The notes below the pieces were generated by a model, which ran no database searches, was not told the origin of the DNA, and worked only from the letters and a program-made list of their open reading frames with translations. A stretch of 28,376 nt of DNA. Source: a bacterium (GTDB lineage Bacteria; UBP15; UBA6099; JAJRTR01). This document shows positions 7,221 through 15,193 of this stretch, piece by piece. Made by a program: the position numbers and the translations under genes. Each line of letters begins with the position of its first letter. Position 1 is the first letter of the stretch. The DNA lies in assembly GCA_024278215.1 (NCBI GenBank), contig JAJRTR010000177.1:1-28376 (forward strand). Direction: 5' to 3'.

Positions 7221-8405
7221 ATGAGGGAAGCTTACATAATCAGCGCGGCGAGGACAGCTGTGGGGACATTCGGAGGCCAGTTGAAGGCAGTGTCGGCGGT
7301 GGACCTTGGCACACTTGTCGTGAAGGAAAGCATCAGCCGCTCCGGCATAGAGCCGGGCCTGGTCGAGGAGGTGATCATGGGGAACGTGCTCCAGGCGGGG
7401 CACGGGCAGAATATTGCGCGTCAGACACTTATATACAGCGACATACCGCAGGAAACGCCTGCATACACAGTCAACAAGGTGTGCGGCTCGGGGCTGAAGA
7501 CTGTCGCGCTTGCGGCGCAGGCGATTAAGGCAGGCGATGCGGACATTGTGGTTGCTGGTGGTGTCGAGAACATGAGTGCCGCGCCATACCTGCTGATGAA
7601 GGCACGCTGGGGCTACCGGATGGGCAACAACGAGATCGTGGATCACATGATTTACGATGGGCTGTGGGAGAAATTTAACGACTATCACATGGGCATCACG
7701 GCGGAGAATATAGCGGAGAAATACGGAATAACCCGTGAGGCGCAGGACACTTTCGCGTGCGAGAGCCAGAGGCGCGCCTGCGAGGCCATCGAGAGCGGCG
7801 CTTTCGAATCGCAGATTGTGCCGGTGATGATACCGAGGCGCAAGGGCGATCCTGTAGAATTCAAGGTCGACGAACATCCGCGCGCCGGTACGACAATCGA
7901 AGCGCTCGCGAAGTTGCGCCCCGCGTTTAAAAAAGACGGCACTGTGACAGCCGGCAACGCATCGGGGATAAACGACGGAGCGGTTGCGTTTGTCGTCATG
8001 TCGGGCGAAAAGATGAAAGAGCTCGGTATCGAGCCTATGTGCAGGATCGTATCCTACGCATCAGCGGGCGTCGACCCCGCATATATGGGCATGGGCCCCG
8101 CACCGTCATCGAAGAAAGCGGTGGAAAAAGCCGGCTGGTCTTTCGATGATGTGCAACTCATGGAACTCAACGAGGCGTTTGCTTCCCAGTCACTTGCAGT
8201 CATCCGCGAACTGGGTGTCGAAGATAGAATGGACGACATAAACATACATGGCGGTGCCATCGCGCTCGGACATCCTATCGGCGCATCGGGAGCGCGCATC
8301 TTCACAACGCTGATCTATGCGATGAAAGAACGGAATGTGAGCAGGGGCCTTGCCGCTCTTTGTATAGGTGGTGGCATGGGAATCGCGATGACTGTCGAGA
8401 TGTAA
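7221..8405 (+). CDS. atoB: Acetyl-CoA C-acetyltransferase (thiolase, 394 aa)
   Basis: Condenses two acetyl-CoA to acetoacetyl-CoA, or runs in reverse in fatty-acid or amino-acid degradation. All catalytic residues of a biosynthetic-type thiolase are present: acyl-enzyme Cys88 in [11 protein letters not shown], His351 in [16 protein letters not shown], and Cys381 in [12 protein letters not shown]. Other family marks are [18 protein letters not shown] at the start, [12 protein letters not shown], and [13 protein letters not shown]. The length equals the usual 390-395 residues. Start ATG 7221 has the ribosome site GGAGG (about 7209-7213) at good spacing. No beta-oxidation or butyrate genes are adjacent, so the pathway is open. 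It ends 44 bases before the next gene. Confidence 0.95.
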   Translation: MREAYIISAARTAVGTFGGQLKAVSAVDLGTLVVKESISRSGIEPGLVEEVIMGNVLQAGHGQNIARQTLIYSDIPQETPAYTVNKVCGSGLKTVALAAQAIKAGDADIVVAGGVENMSAAPYLLMKARWGYRMGNNEIVDHMIYDGLWEKFNDYHMGITAENIAEKYGITREAQDTFACESQRRACEAIESGAFESQIVPVMIPRRKGDPVEFKVDEHPRAGTTIEALAKLRPAFKKDGTVTAGNASGINDGAVAFVVMSGEKMKELGIEPMCRIVSYASAGVDPAYMGMGPAPSSKKAVEKAGWSFDDVQLMELNEAFASQSLAVIRELGVEDRMDDINIHGGAIALGHPIGASGARIFTTLIYAMKERNVSRGLAALCIGGGMGIAMTVEM

Positions 8406-8449
8406 TTTTGCGAGCCGATATTCAACCACATAAAGGTTCTGTTTTGCAC

Positions 8450-11050
8450 ATGCCGGGTCGAAAAAATCGCAGTAAAACCTCAAATGCGGAGAGGCGGAGA
8501 GCCCTTTCCTGTAATCACCTGTATGTGATCATATTTATCCTGACCCTCGTGGTGGCGAGTGGTTGTGTCAATAACGATCAGCGGGGAGATTCACGCGTTG
8601 TCGAGTACTCGATACAACAGCCGCACTGGATAGCCAGCGAGGGCCGCAGAGGAATACCCGATGTGATACTCGAAAGGCGTATTGCAAATGTTGTCTACAA
8701 GTACGGCAGTGTGTGGTTCGGCGCGGAAGGTTACGGGCTTGCCGAGTACCATCCCGACAGCGGCAAGTGGACTCTTTACCCGGTCAGCTTCGGCAAACAA
8801 TCTGTGAAAATATGGGATATAGTAAAAACTGAAAACGGGTTGATAGCGGGCACAGCGGGACTGGGCCTTTTCCGCTACGACATGAATACCGGAAAGTGGA
8901 CGCATATAGCGATACCCGGCAGTAAAAGATGCAACGAAGTGCGGGCAATGGTAAAAGTGGGAAACATCATCTGGATCGCAACTTTCCACGGTCTGTGTAC
9001 ATACGATATTTCCACCGGCGAATTCAGATTTATTCATGAAGGCCGGATATATGAGATACAGGATTCGGAGGAGGGAATATGGGCTCTGATCGACTCTGTC
9101 AAAGAAGGCCGGTATATTGCAAGATTTGATAAAGAAACCGCGGAAAGGAAAGTCCTTCTGAAGAACATGGGCAAAGAGTCTTTGTTATATGACATCTATG
9201 TCGAAGACAGTATCGTGCTGGCAACTGCTATATCCGGCTTCTTCGAATATGACAAAAAGGAAAATGGATTAACAAAGATTATAGCGCCTGATACTTTTCC
9301 ATATTTCATTCCACGATCCATAACAAAACATAACGACATGTACATTGCGGGCGGCTTCTACGGCTTGACGATTTATGATAAGAGTACAGGCAAATGGTAC
9401 CTCGCGGATCGTGATTCCGGTTTGCACTGCCGCACGATATACGGTGTCGCGTCAGACGCCGAGAACATCTACATCGGAAGCGAGCGCGGGCCTTTCATTA
9501 TCACCCCGGATATGCTTGACCGAATAATGACGGCGGCAGACAGGCCCGGCAGAAAGATAACTGATGCCGGTATCGCCGACACCGTGTTGTCGGACAGCAA
9601 TGCGACAACAAGCTGGATACACATTACAACGTCGGATGGGCTGATAAACAACAATGTTTTTACAATCGAAACAAGCGGTGAAGAAGCATGGATCGGCACA
9701 AATGTCTTAGGTGTTTCCATGTTGAATACCGATGATTTCTCTATTAAGAATTACAACGGCAGGGGTGACAGTCCGTTCAGCCCGGTGATGGTGAGAGAAA
9801 TCGCTGTGCAGGGCGATTCGGTTTTCCACGGCGGACAAAGTGTATTCGGTGAATTCGACAGGGTGAAAAACAAATGGTTGATGTTGATTGACGATGAACC
9901 GGCTTTTGACAGCGGCCAGATCGAGGCGCTCTGGGCCGGAAAAGACGAAGTGTGGCTCAGCGCAAAAAAAGACGGGATCAGGGTGTTGAACAGAAAAACA
10001 GGTGAATGGAGAAGGTATCCGCCGGACCCTGTGACTTTAAGCAATGTTATTACAGACATTGTACCGTTACGAAACCGATTATGGATATCATCCGATATCG
10101 GTTTGAGGATGTATGATCCGAATAATGATAAATTCAAAGTCGTAAAACTCAAGATATGGGACATCTCGAGCATCGCCCCCGAAGGCGACACATTGTGGCT
10201 CGGCGCGGTGCAGCGGGGCGCTCCCGCCGGTCCGAACAACACCGGACTCTACAGGTACAACACGCTTACAAAACACGAGGTTGCTTTCAACCGCCTCCCG
10301 GCTGCCGGCGATACGCCTGTAACTGATGTTTTCGTCGACGGTCCCAGCGTATGGATGGCGAACGGCAAAGGAATCAGCAGGTACTGCCGGCTCACCGGTC
10401 GCTGGAACAACTTCGGGCCTGATGAAAAACTCGATGTAGAAAAAACACGTACAGTCGCCGTTGCAGGCGACATGCTGCTTGTCGGCACGGATAACGGACT
10501 GTATATTAAAAAGACAATCCGTTTCTCAAAGTCCTCAAACAGGCGTTTATATATTCAGGCCTGGAACGACGAGGCCAATGGAGACTTTCATGGCGCTTCT
10601 GTAAAATATAATAAACTCATGCAGCAGGATGTCACCTACGGTAAAAACCTGGTCGAATTCAGGCTCGCAAGTTGTCTTCAACTGTCCGGCAAACCGGTTG
10701 CTGCCATGCGGCACTACGAGAATCTCCTTCTCGACTATCCTCTGCTGGTTCTCAGCCTGGAGGAAATCTATACTTCGTTATATGGCTTCGATGCTTACAT
10801 TCAGAAGATTGTCGAACTCAAACAGAAAAATAAAAATGATGCGTCAATACAGGCGCTTTGCAGGGCGTATCTCGAATTCGCCGGGAGTTCTCTCAAAAGA
10901 ATGGCGATCTTCAGGGAAAGACAGGGGCGATATGAACGTGCCGTACAACTCTGGAGATACCTTGTGGAGTATACCGACGATCCGGCCATAAGAAAAAATG
11001 CCGAAAAGCGTTTGCTCGCTTTGACGGATAAGCAGCATGTTGCAAAATGA
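8450..11050 (+). CDS. Lipoprotein with about 14 beta-propeller repeats and a helical C-terminus (866 aa)
   Basis: The N-terminus has a basic segment, a hydrophobic stretch (24-36) and Cys39 after VVASG, a lipoprotein-type signal. From about residue 70 to 690 I count roughly 14 blades of the two-component-regulator propeller type, each with a pattern such as GSVWFGAEGYGLAEYHPDSG, NIIWIATFHGLCTYDISTG or RLWISSDIGLRMYDPNN. That is enough for two seven-bladed propellers. The last 150 residues are helical and TPR-like (SVKYNKLM, AAMRHYENLL, ERAVQLWRYLVEY). In hybrid kinases such propellers sense extracellular polymers; here there is no kinase, so the protein is a free periplasmic-face sensor or scaffold. 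The frame extends upstream to 8360 into the thiolase gene, but ATG 8450 starts exactly at the signal sequence. The specific ligand is unknown. Confidence 0.8.
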   Translation: MPGRKNRSKTSNAERRRALSCNHLYVIIFILTLVVASGCVNNDQRGDSRVVEYSIQQPHWIASEGRRGIPDVILERRIANVVYKYGSVWFGAEGYGLAEYHPDSGKWTLYPVSFGKQSVKIWDIVKTENGLIAGTAGLGLFRYDMNTGKWTHIAIPGSKRCNEVRAMVKVGNIIWIATFHGLCTYDISTGEFRFIHEGRIYEIQDSEEGIWALIDSVKEGRYIARFDKETAERKVLLKNMGKESLLYDIYVEDSIVLATAISGFFEYDKKENGLTKIIAPDTFPYFIPRSITKHNDMYIAGGFYGLTIYDKSTGKWYLADRDSGLHCRTIYGVASDAENIYIGSERGPFIITPDMLDRIMTAADRPGRKITDAGIADTVLSDSNATTSWIHITTSDGLINNNVFTIETSGEEAWIGTNVLGVSMLNTDDFSIKNYNGRGDSPFSPVMVREIAVQGDSVFHGGQSVFGEFDRVKNKWLMLIDDEPAFDSGQIEALWAGKDEVWLSAKKDGIRVLNRKTGEWRRYPPDPVTLSNVITDIVPLRNRLWISSDIGLRMYDPNNDKFKVVKLKIWDISSIAPEGDTLWLGAVQRGAPAGPNNTGLYRYNTLTKHEVAFNRLPAAGDTPVTDVFVDGPSVWMANGKGISRYCRLTGRWNNFGPDEKLDVEKTRTVAVAGDMLLVGTDNGLYIKKTIRFSKSSNRRLYIQAWNDEANGDFHGASVKYNKLMQQDVTYGKNLVEFRLASCLQLSGKPVAAMRHYENLLLDYPLLVLSLEEIYTSLYGFDAYIQKIVELKQKNKNDASIQALCRAYLEFAGSSLKRMAIFRERQGRYERAVQLWRYLVEYTDDPAIRKNAEKRLLALTDKQHVAK

Positions 11051-11053
11051 ACA

Positions 11054-11082
11054 TTGTATTATCTTTGGAATGGTGATATAAT
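11054..11082 (+). promoter_or_regulatory. Candidate sigma-70 promoter upstream of repeat A2
   Basis: A perfect -10 box TATAAT (11077-11082) lies 17 bases from a weak -35 box TTGTAT (11054-11059). It would transcribe repeat A2 and then the HAMP/PAS gene. The match of the -35 box is poor, so chance occurrence in AT-rich DNA is possible. Confidence 0.3.
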
Positions 11083-11106
11083 AAAACAATAACAAATCAA
11101 CATTAG

Positions 11107-11282
11107 AGCCAATTGCAATATTATGTTCGTAGCGAGGTCGGGCGAAATTGTTCGGAGCAAGGCGGAGGGGTAAAATCCTCGCAGGCGTACTTGTAGAGTA
11201 CGTCGAGGACGATTTTGTGACGACAACGCAGCAATGGACAATAGCAGCCGACCGCAGCAGAATCAGAATTTTGTAATTGCCT
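11107..11282 (+). mobile_element. Family A MITE-like repeat, copy A2 (176 bp)
   Basis: Nearly colinear with A1. The left end is AGCCAATTGCAATATTATG; the right end, read on the opposite strand, is AGGCAATTACAAAATTCTG. Identical 6-base flanks CATTAG at 11101-11106 and 11283-11288 look like a perfect target-site duplication. The internal hairpin is kept (about 11172-11216: AAAATC...GATTTT outside, CGTACT...AGTACG inside). No protein is encoded. Confidence 0.78.
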
Positions 11283-11323
11283 CATTAGTTACAAATAACT
11301 TAATTCTGTTGTGCATAAGCGGG

Positions 11324-11360
11324 AGATTCTTCGACTCCGTCTCGGAATGGCCCCATTCCG
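11324..11360. repeat. Diverged dispersed repeat with an 8-bp perfect hairpin
   Basis: AGATTCTTCGACTCCGTCTC resembles the repeat core at 6930. It runs into CGGAATGG-cc-CCATTCCG (11343-11360), a perfect 8-bp stem. It lies in the 5' region of the sensor gene transcript and could act as a transcript structure or be inert repeat debris. Confidence 0.45.
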
Positions 11361-11416
11361 CTCACCGGTTGTCGTCATACTGAACGCAGTCTGTTGCGAG
11401 ACGTTCTACGGCTCTT

Positions 11417-12922
11417 ATGAAAAACACTAAAAGAAAAATAAAGCTTTCCCTTACATCAAAAATATTTCTGCTTATCTTTTTTCTGTTTGTTGTCGGCATG
11501 GGACTGCTCACAGCGACAAGCTACCTCTCGGGTGTGCAGGCAACCAACGATCTCGCTGTGGCTGAGATGCGCCGCACCGCTTCTCTAATTGCAACCATTC
11601 ATTCCCTCTACGAAAAACCCGACTGGGAGTTAACACGTGATTTTGTCGAGAGAACGCTCAGTCTTTACACAAACAGCGAAAAAAGAGATTTTATTGAACT
11701 TCTCTATATCTATATTAAGGATAGTTCCGGGGTTCTCAGGGTAAGAAAGATAAATTACGATATAGCCCGTAAATACGGCATAAAACTTTCCGACGGCATG
11801 GGAGAACCCGACGCAAAAAATATTTTCAACGATATTCCCACGACAACACCATACGAGAAGGAACTGGTACCACACCTTGATAGAGTCGTCATGCCTGTAG
11901 TGGTCAACGGTCGGAGCAGGGGAACAATCGAACTAGGATACCTTGTTACCGGACTTGCAACAAAAGAGAGACAGTCTTTATTTCGGACACTGACGGTATT
12001 CGCATTTCTCAGCATGATCGGGGGCTTTATAGAAATAGTTATGATTCGCTACAACATGCTGCCGATACAAAACACGATTAATGCGATGAAAGACGTTACC
12101 CACGGCAGATTTGAAGTAGAAGTGCCTGAAACCGGGCGCGCGGAAATAAAATTGCTCACAGTCGGATTCAACACCATGGTCAGCGAGATACGGCGCAACA
12201 GCATCGAGATAAAACAGAAAAGTGAAGAAGTCGAGGAGTCCGTCAAAAAATATCGTTCTCTGTTCCAGATGGCGGGTGACTGCATTATACTTGTCGATGA
12301 TGACGGTATCTGCATTGATGCAAACTTCGCGGCGGAAAGACTTTTTCAAAAACCGTTGCGGCAGCTTTTCAACTGCTATGTCCTCGAGCTGGTCAGCCCC
12401 TTGTCGGGCACGAATGATTTCCACAAATTGCCGACACGCTGGGAAGGCGTCGTCAATGTCGCAGGCAAGGTAGGAACAGAAGTCGAAGCCCACACAGCCG
12501 ACCTTGACGACAACACAAGCATCGTGATTTTCCATGACATCACATCGAGGAAAAAAGTCGAACGCAGGATGAACATGGTCAGGCAGACATTCCTGATCCA
12601 CCTTGAATCCTTTCCGCTCGGCATATTGTTCATTGATTCCAATCTACAGCTTGTTTTCGCAAATCAAATGGTAAGAGAGATGTTCAACTGTGAGAAGGAC
12701 AGGCTTATCGCCGACTGGGCGGAAATAAAGAGCAGATTCGTCGATATGGACATCGAAACCGCTGTCGCCACTGTTTTCAGAAAAAAGCAGGATATGTTTT
12801 TCGAAGCAGTTTCTGTCGAAAAACACGACGGCAGCAGGATAGAAACAGAGATACGGATCAATCTCTTCACAGAAGCCCCCGACACCCCACCACAGGTCAT
12901 GATCATCATAAATAATGGCTGA
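11417..12922 (+). CDS. Membrane HAMP-PAS-PAS sensor protein without an output domain (501 aa)
   Basis: Transmembrane segment 1 at about 16-36, a periplasmic sensor region (about 37-188, with the dCache/sCache-like YIKDSSGVLRVRKINYD), and transmembrane segment 2 at about 191-211. A HAMP linker (212-265: LPIQNTINAMKDVTHGRFEVEVP) and a short coiled coil lead to two PAS domains. PAS1 (about 280-380) has FQMAGDCIILVDDDGICIDAN and ends in IVIFHDITSRKKVER; PAS2 (about 395-495) has FPLGILFIDSNLQLVFANQ and ends in QVMIIINNG. Histidine kinase, GGDEF, EAL or methyl-accepting regions should follow but the frame stops. It may be a truncated kinase, since repeat debris begins shortly after the stop, or a true one-piece sensor. 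Ribosome site weak. Confidence 0.8.
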   Translation: MKNTKRKIKLSLTSKIFLLIFFLFVVGMGLLTATSYLSGVQATNDLAVAEMRRTASLIATIHSLYEKPDWELTRDFVERTLSLYTNSEKRDFIELLYIYIKDSSGVLRVRKINYDIARKYGIKLSDGMGEPDAKNIFNDIPTTTPYEKELVPHLDRVVMPVVVNGRSRGTIELGYLVTGLATKERQSLFRTLTVFAFLSMIGGFIEIVMIRYNMLPIQNTINAMKDVTHGRFEVEVPETGRAEIKLLTVGFNTMVSEIRRNSIEIKQKSEEVEESVKKYRSLFQMAGDCIILVDDDGICIDANFAAERLFQKPLRQLFNCYVLELVSPLSGTNDFHKLPTRWEGVVNVAGKVGTEVEAHTADLDDNTSIVIFHDITSRKKVERRMNMVRQTFLIHLESFPLGILFIDSNLQLVFANQMVREMFNCEKDRLIADWAEIKSRFVDMDIETAVATVFRKKQDMFFEAVSVEKHDGSRIETEIRINLFTEAPDTPPQVMIIINNG

Positions 12923-12969
12923 ACGAAAACCTGCTCCTGCCGGAATATGCGCAAATTGCCTGCTATCCC

Positions 12970-13120
12970 GGATCTTCTTACGCGGGAATCCGGGTAAACC
13001 CGTATATTTCACCAATGCTGGCCCAAAATCAGGAGAATACCTGTAATACAAAGCGCGGCAAGTGAGTGGTGAGGGAGCATACTGTTAGTATGTGACAGAT
13101 CCCGAATCGCCGCCGCCTGC
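12970..13120. mobile_element. Family B MITE-like repeat, rearranged or truncated copy B2
   Basis: From 12995 the sequence TAAACCCGTATATTTCACCA continues colinearly with B1, including GCGGCAAGTGAGTGGTGAGG and ATCCCGAATCGCC, but the central hairpin differs: CATACtgttaGTATG here against a GC-rich GCCGGC pair in B1. The right end is absent after about 13120. Just before it, GGATCTTCTTACGCGGGAAT (from 12970) resembles the right end of B1, so two partial copies may be joined head to tail. Confidence 0.5.
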
Positions 13121-13127
13121 CGCCGCT

Positions 13128-13174
13128 GGATTAAAAATGACCCTTTATGCTGAAGTAATAATGACCCCACAGTA
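13128..13174. mobile_element. Possible insertion-sequence end remnant
   Basis: Two direct repeats, AAAATGACCC and AATAATGACCCC, stand about 22 bases apart, resembling the multiple end repeats of IS21-like elements. No transposase frame is present. The rest of 13175-13380 is GC-rich with several small palindromes (for example ACCGGTCGGACCGGT at 13319-13333) and no gene. Confidence 0.25.
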
Positions 13175-13348
13175 AGACAATATAATACCAGTAACAGGGA
13201 AAGGACACGCAAAAGCCGGAATCCGAAGACTCCCGGTGGACCTTCGGGGCGGTCGTGAAAAGTCCAGTTCCATTCCCGAGGCGTCGGACATGATTCGCCG
13301 TCCGAATAAAAACCCAAGCACCGGTCGGACCGGTAGGGCTACGACCCG

Positions 13349-13371
13349 AACGCCCGGCCGGTTGCGTTTTT
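13349..13371 (+). terminator. Weak terminator-like hairpin upstream of hicB2
   Basis: AACGC-(10 nt)-GCGTT is followed by TTT. The stem is short, so this is a low-confidence insulator between the repeat debris and the hicBA promoter. Confidence 0.25.
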
Positions 13372-13387
13372 AAACTATGGAGTCATC

Positions 13388-13416
13388 TTGGCCTTGTGCG
13401 TTTAAGGTGGTATAAT
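13388..13416 (+). promoter_or_regulatory. Sigma-70 promoter of the second hicBA operon
   Basis: A -35 box TTGGCC (13388-13393) and a perfect -10 box TATAAT (13411-13416) are separated by 17 bases. Transcription would start about 13423, just before the hicB2 ribosome site GAGGAG (13423-13428), giving a very short leader. Confidence 0.55.
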
Positions 13417-13436
13417 AAAATAGAGGAGTTAAAAAA

Positions 13437-13646
13437 ATGAAGTATAGAGTAATCATCGAGCAGGATGAGGATGGCGCTTTTGTAGTCGAATGTCCCTCAT
13501 TTCCGGGATGTGTGTCGCAGGGCGCAACAAGGGCGGAGGCCGAGGAAAACATAAAGGACGCCATCAGGGGGTATATTGAAAGTCTGATGAAGCACGATGA
13601 ACCCGCGCCGCCGCCGATATATGAATCTTATGTCGAGGTCGTGTAA
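13437..13646 (+). CDS. hicB: HicB-like antitoxin (69 aa)
   Basis: Typical HicB fold: MKYRVIIEQDEDGAFVVECP, then FPGCVSQGATRAEAEENIKDAI and a terminal helix GYIESLMKHDE. The D-G-x-F-V-V-x-C-P-x-(F/L)-P-G-C-x-S-Q-G signature is essentially complete. The C-terminus is only a short proline-rich tail, so no separate DNA-binding domain is visible. The stop codon overlaps the hicA start by one base (TAATG), which implies translational coupling. A consensus promoter precedes it at 13388-13416. It is more canonical than the short HicB at 1317. Confidence 0.93.
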   Translation: MKYRVIIEQDEDGAFVVECPSFPGCVSQGATRAEAEENIKDAIRGYIESLMKHDEPAPPPIYESYVEVV

Positions 13647-13873
13647 TGACCCGGCTGCCGGTTGTATCAGCGCGGGATGCCATAGCCGCTTTCAGAAAAT
13701 GCGGATATGAAATAGACCACCAGACAGGCAGTCACATCATTCTAAGAAATACTGAACCGCCCCACCGCCGACTTACGATTCCCAACCACAAGGAACTTGC
13801 AAAGGGAACTCTTCGTTCTCTTATCCGCCAAGCTGGTATGACGGTTGATGAATTCGCTCAACTTCTTCACTGA
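13646..13873 (+). CDS. hicA: HicA-like mRNA interferase toxin (75 aa)
   Basis: MTRLPVVSARDAIAAFRKCGY is followed by EIDHQTGSHIILRN with the catalytic histidine in GSH, then LTIPNHKELAKGTLRSLIRQAG and a closing helix DEFAQLL. This matches the full HicA/YcfA pattern. It is translated directly from the overlapping stop/start with hicB2. It cleaves mRNA when free and is neutralised by the upstream antitoxin. It is clearly diverged from the other HicA in this window, so the two pairs are probably independent acquisitions rather than a recent duplication. Confidence 0.93.
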   Translation: MTRLPVVSARDAIAAFRKCGYEIDHQTGSHIILRNTEPPHRRLTIPNHKELAKGTLRSLIRQAGMTVDEFAQLLH

Positions 13874-14219
13874 ATTCGTGTAACCCACACCGAACATTCC
13901 CCGGTTTTCACTGCCGATTAGTTACAGGCGTTGTGCCGACACTTTGCCAACACCTACGAGTAATCGCCTCCATCCAGCGCGGCTGATTTCTGTTATTCCC
14001 CCGACTTCCAATCATATAGGATTTCCTATATCCACACAATGATTCCACGCACAATCTCATGATTCTGCTGATACATTGGTGCCAACACATCGCACGATCA
14101 ATCCCATCCGAACTTGACTTCAAAAAGATGTCGCCCCAACCTGTCTGATGCCTGCGCAGGCGCAATTGGAACGTCCGGCCTGCCGGATTTTATCGACTGG
14201 ACAGATTGAGGAGGACGAC
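13874..14219. other. Gene-free stretch between hicA2 and the small-gene cluster
   Basis: About 346 bases without a convincing coding frame. It holds three palindromes: ATATAGG-attt-CCTATAT (14014-14031), CCTGCGCAGG (14151-14160) and a terminator-like hairpin (14174-14191). The first could be an operator. No tRNA or known RNA motif is recognised. Confidence 0.45.
14174..14191 (+). terminator. Terminator-like hairpin before the small-gene cluster
   Basis: TCCGGC-ct-GCCGGA (effectively a CCGG/CCGG stem with a 4-base loop) is followed by TTTTAT. It stands 29 bases before ATG 14220 and could stop readthrough from hicBA. If the transcript starts upstream, it could also attenuate the next gene. Confidence 0.4.
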
Positions 14220-14444
14220 ATGAAAATCAGAGTGAAATTCGGAAATAATCCCTACGACAATTGTTTTTCCTGCTCACGCTGCGGGAGCAGTTTTGAGTCC
14301 GGCGGATTCATTCTTCGGATCGAGCATAGCGGAACCGTGGTCGATATCCCAATTTGCTCTGAGTGTTTTGACAAAGGCGATCTGTTCGAGGGTTTGATAG
14401 AAATCGACCGCCATCACACGGCGCATCCGATTGGCCGCGCCTGA
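14220..14444 (+). CDS. Small zinc-ribbon-like protein (74 aa), function unknown
   Basis: Two CxxC pairs, CSRC in NCFSCSRCGSSF (a third Cys just before) and CSEC in DIPICSECFDKG, about 30 residues apart and separated by a hydrophobic beta segment, form a probable zinc ribbon. Start ATG 14220 is set by a strong ribosome site (GAGGAGG, about 14209-14215); the longer frame from 14148 covers the hairpin region and is unlikely. It is the first of four short plus-strand genes next to the defence operon. The fold suggests nucleic-acid or protein binding; the function is not recognised. Confidence 0.7.
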   Translation: MKIRVKFGNNPYDNCFSCSRCGSSFESGGFILRIEHSGTVVDIPICSECFDKGDLFEGLIEIDRHHTAHPIGRA

Positions 14445-14473
14445 AAATTCTGAAAGTGAAGGGAATCAGACAG

Positions 14474-14905
14474 ATGACAGAAAATGTAAAAGACATCGGC
14501 GCGTGGGTCGAGAGCGCTAACTGCTTCGAAGTCATGGGGCAGCTCCGCAAACTCGGTGTGCTCACACGTGCCGATATGGAAAAGGCAATGCGGCTTTCTC
14601 GCAGTGAATGGATTTCATTCATGAAAGAGAAAATCGGGCTCACACCGGAAGGCAACAATGAAAACAGGCGATTGATTTATGAAGAAAAAAACGAAATGTC
14701 CGAGTATGAGAGAACTTTGAATCCAATCATCACCATCCAGGAAGACAAGGGGGAACAATTGTTTGTCATTGCCGATTTCTCAATACCTGGCAATCCAGAT
14801 GTGCGCCGCATAATATCCAAACGACGCGCGGACGGCAAAATCTCCGCCGTGACGTACATTGGCACGGTCGGCGCGGACAGAATTGTAACAAAAAACGCAA
14901 CCTGA
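14474..14905 (+). CDS. Hypothetical protein with an N-terminal 'VMGQLRKLG' domain (143 aa)
   Basis: The N-terminal 60 residues (VESANCFEVMGQLRKLGVLT...LSRSEWISFMKEKIGL) are closely similar to the separate small protein at 15194. The C-terminal part (about 75-143) is a different, beta-rich domain (LFVIADFSIPGNPDVRRIIS, then AVTYIGTVGADRI). No known family is recognised. ATG 14474 has AAGGGA at 14459-14464 as ribosome site; the GTG at 14456 overlaps that site and is less likely. The stop overlaps the next start by one base (TGATG pattern), so the two are coupled. Confidence 0.65.
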   Translation: MTENVKDIGAWVESANCFEVMGQLRKLGVLTRADMEKAMRLSRSEWISFMKEKIGLTPEGNNENRRLIYEEKNEMSEYERTLNPIITIQEDKGEQLFVIADFSIPGNPDVRRIISKRRADGKISAVTYIGTVGADRIVTKNAT

Positions 14906-15102
14906 TGAGCATGGTATCCGCCACTGAAGAGCAGTTCTGGAAATCAGTGGATGTTCTATCCGAACTGTTCAAGGCGGTAGGTGGCGTAACAGAGATTCGC
15001 AATTACAGCGGCAAAACTATTCGAGAAGCTGCGGAAATGATGCGGCGGCTTGGAAATGCAAAAGTTTGGATGGAACCGGAAAGGCCTCAGCATAATTTGT
15101 GA
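14905..15102 (+). CDS. Hypothetical small protein (65 aa), translationally coupled
   Basis: Begins at ATG 14905, sharing one base with the previous stop; a second ATG two codons on is also possible. The protein is mostly helical (EEQFWKSVDVLSELFKAVGG, then IREAAEMMRRLGNAKVWME). No domain is recognised. Its coding status rests on the coupled start and cluster position, and it may act together with the 143-residue protein. Confidence 0.5.
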   Translation: MSMVSATEEQFWKSVDVLSELFKAVGGVTEIRNYSGKTIREAAEMMRRLGNAKVWMEPERPQHNL

Positions 15103-15193
15103 AATATGCATCGCAATAATCACCGGTAACAATCCGGGAGATACTCATACTTACAGCATGTTTTTATTGAGAGACGCATGAAAGATATTCCTC

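Noticed and set aside
8360-8449. Longer N-terminus of the propeller lipoprotein
   Set aside because: It would overlap the thiolase gene and place a polar stretch before the lipoprotein signal; ATG 8450 gives a normal signal sequence.
11978-12601. 207-codon minus-strand frame opposite the PAS sensor
   Set aside because: Shadow frame without motifs; the plus-strand protein has clear HAMP and PAS domains.
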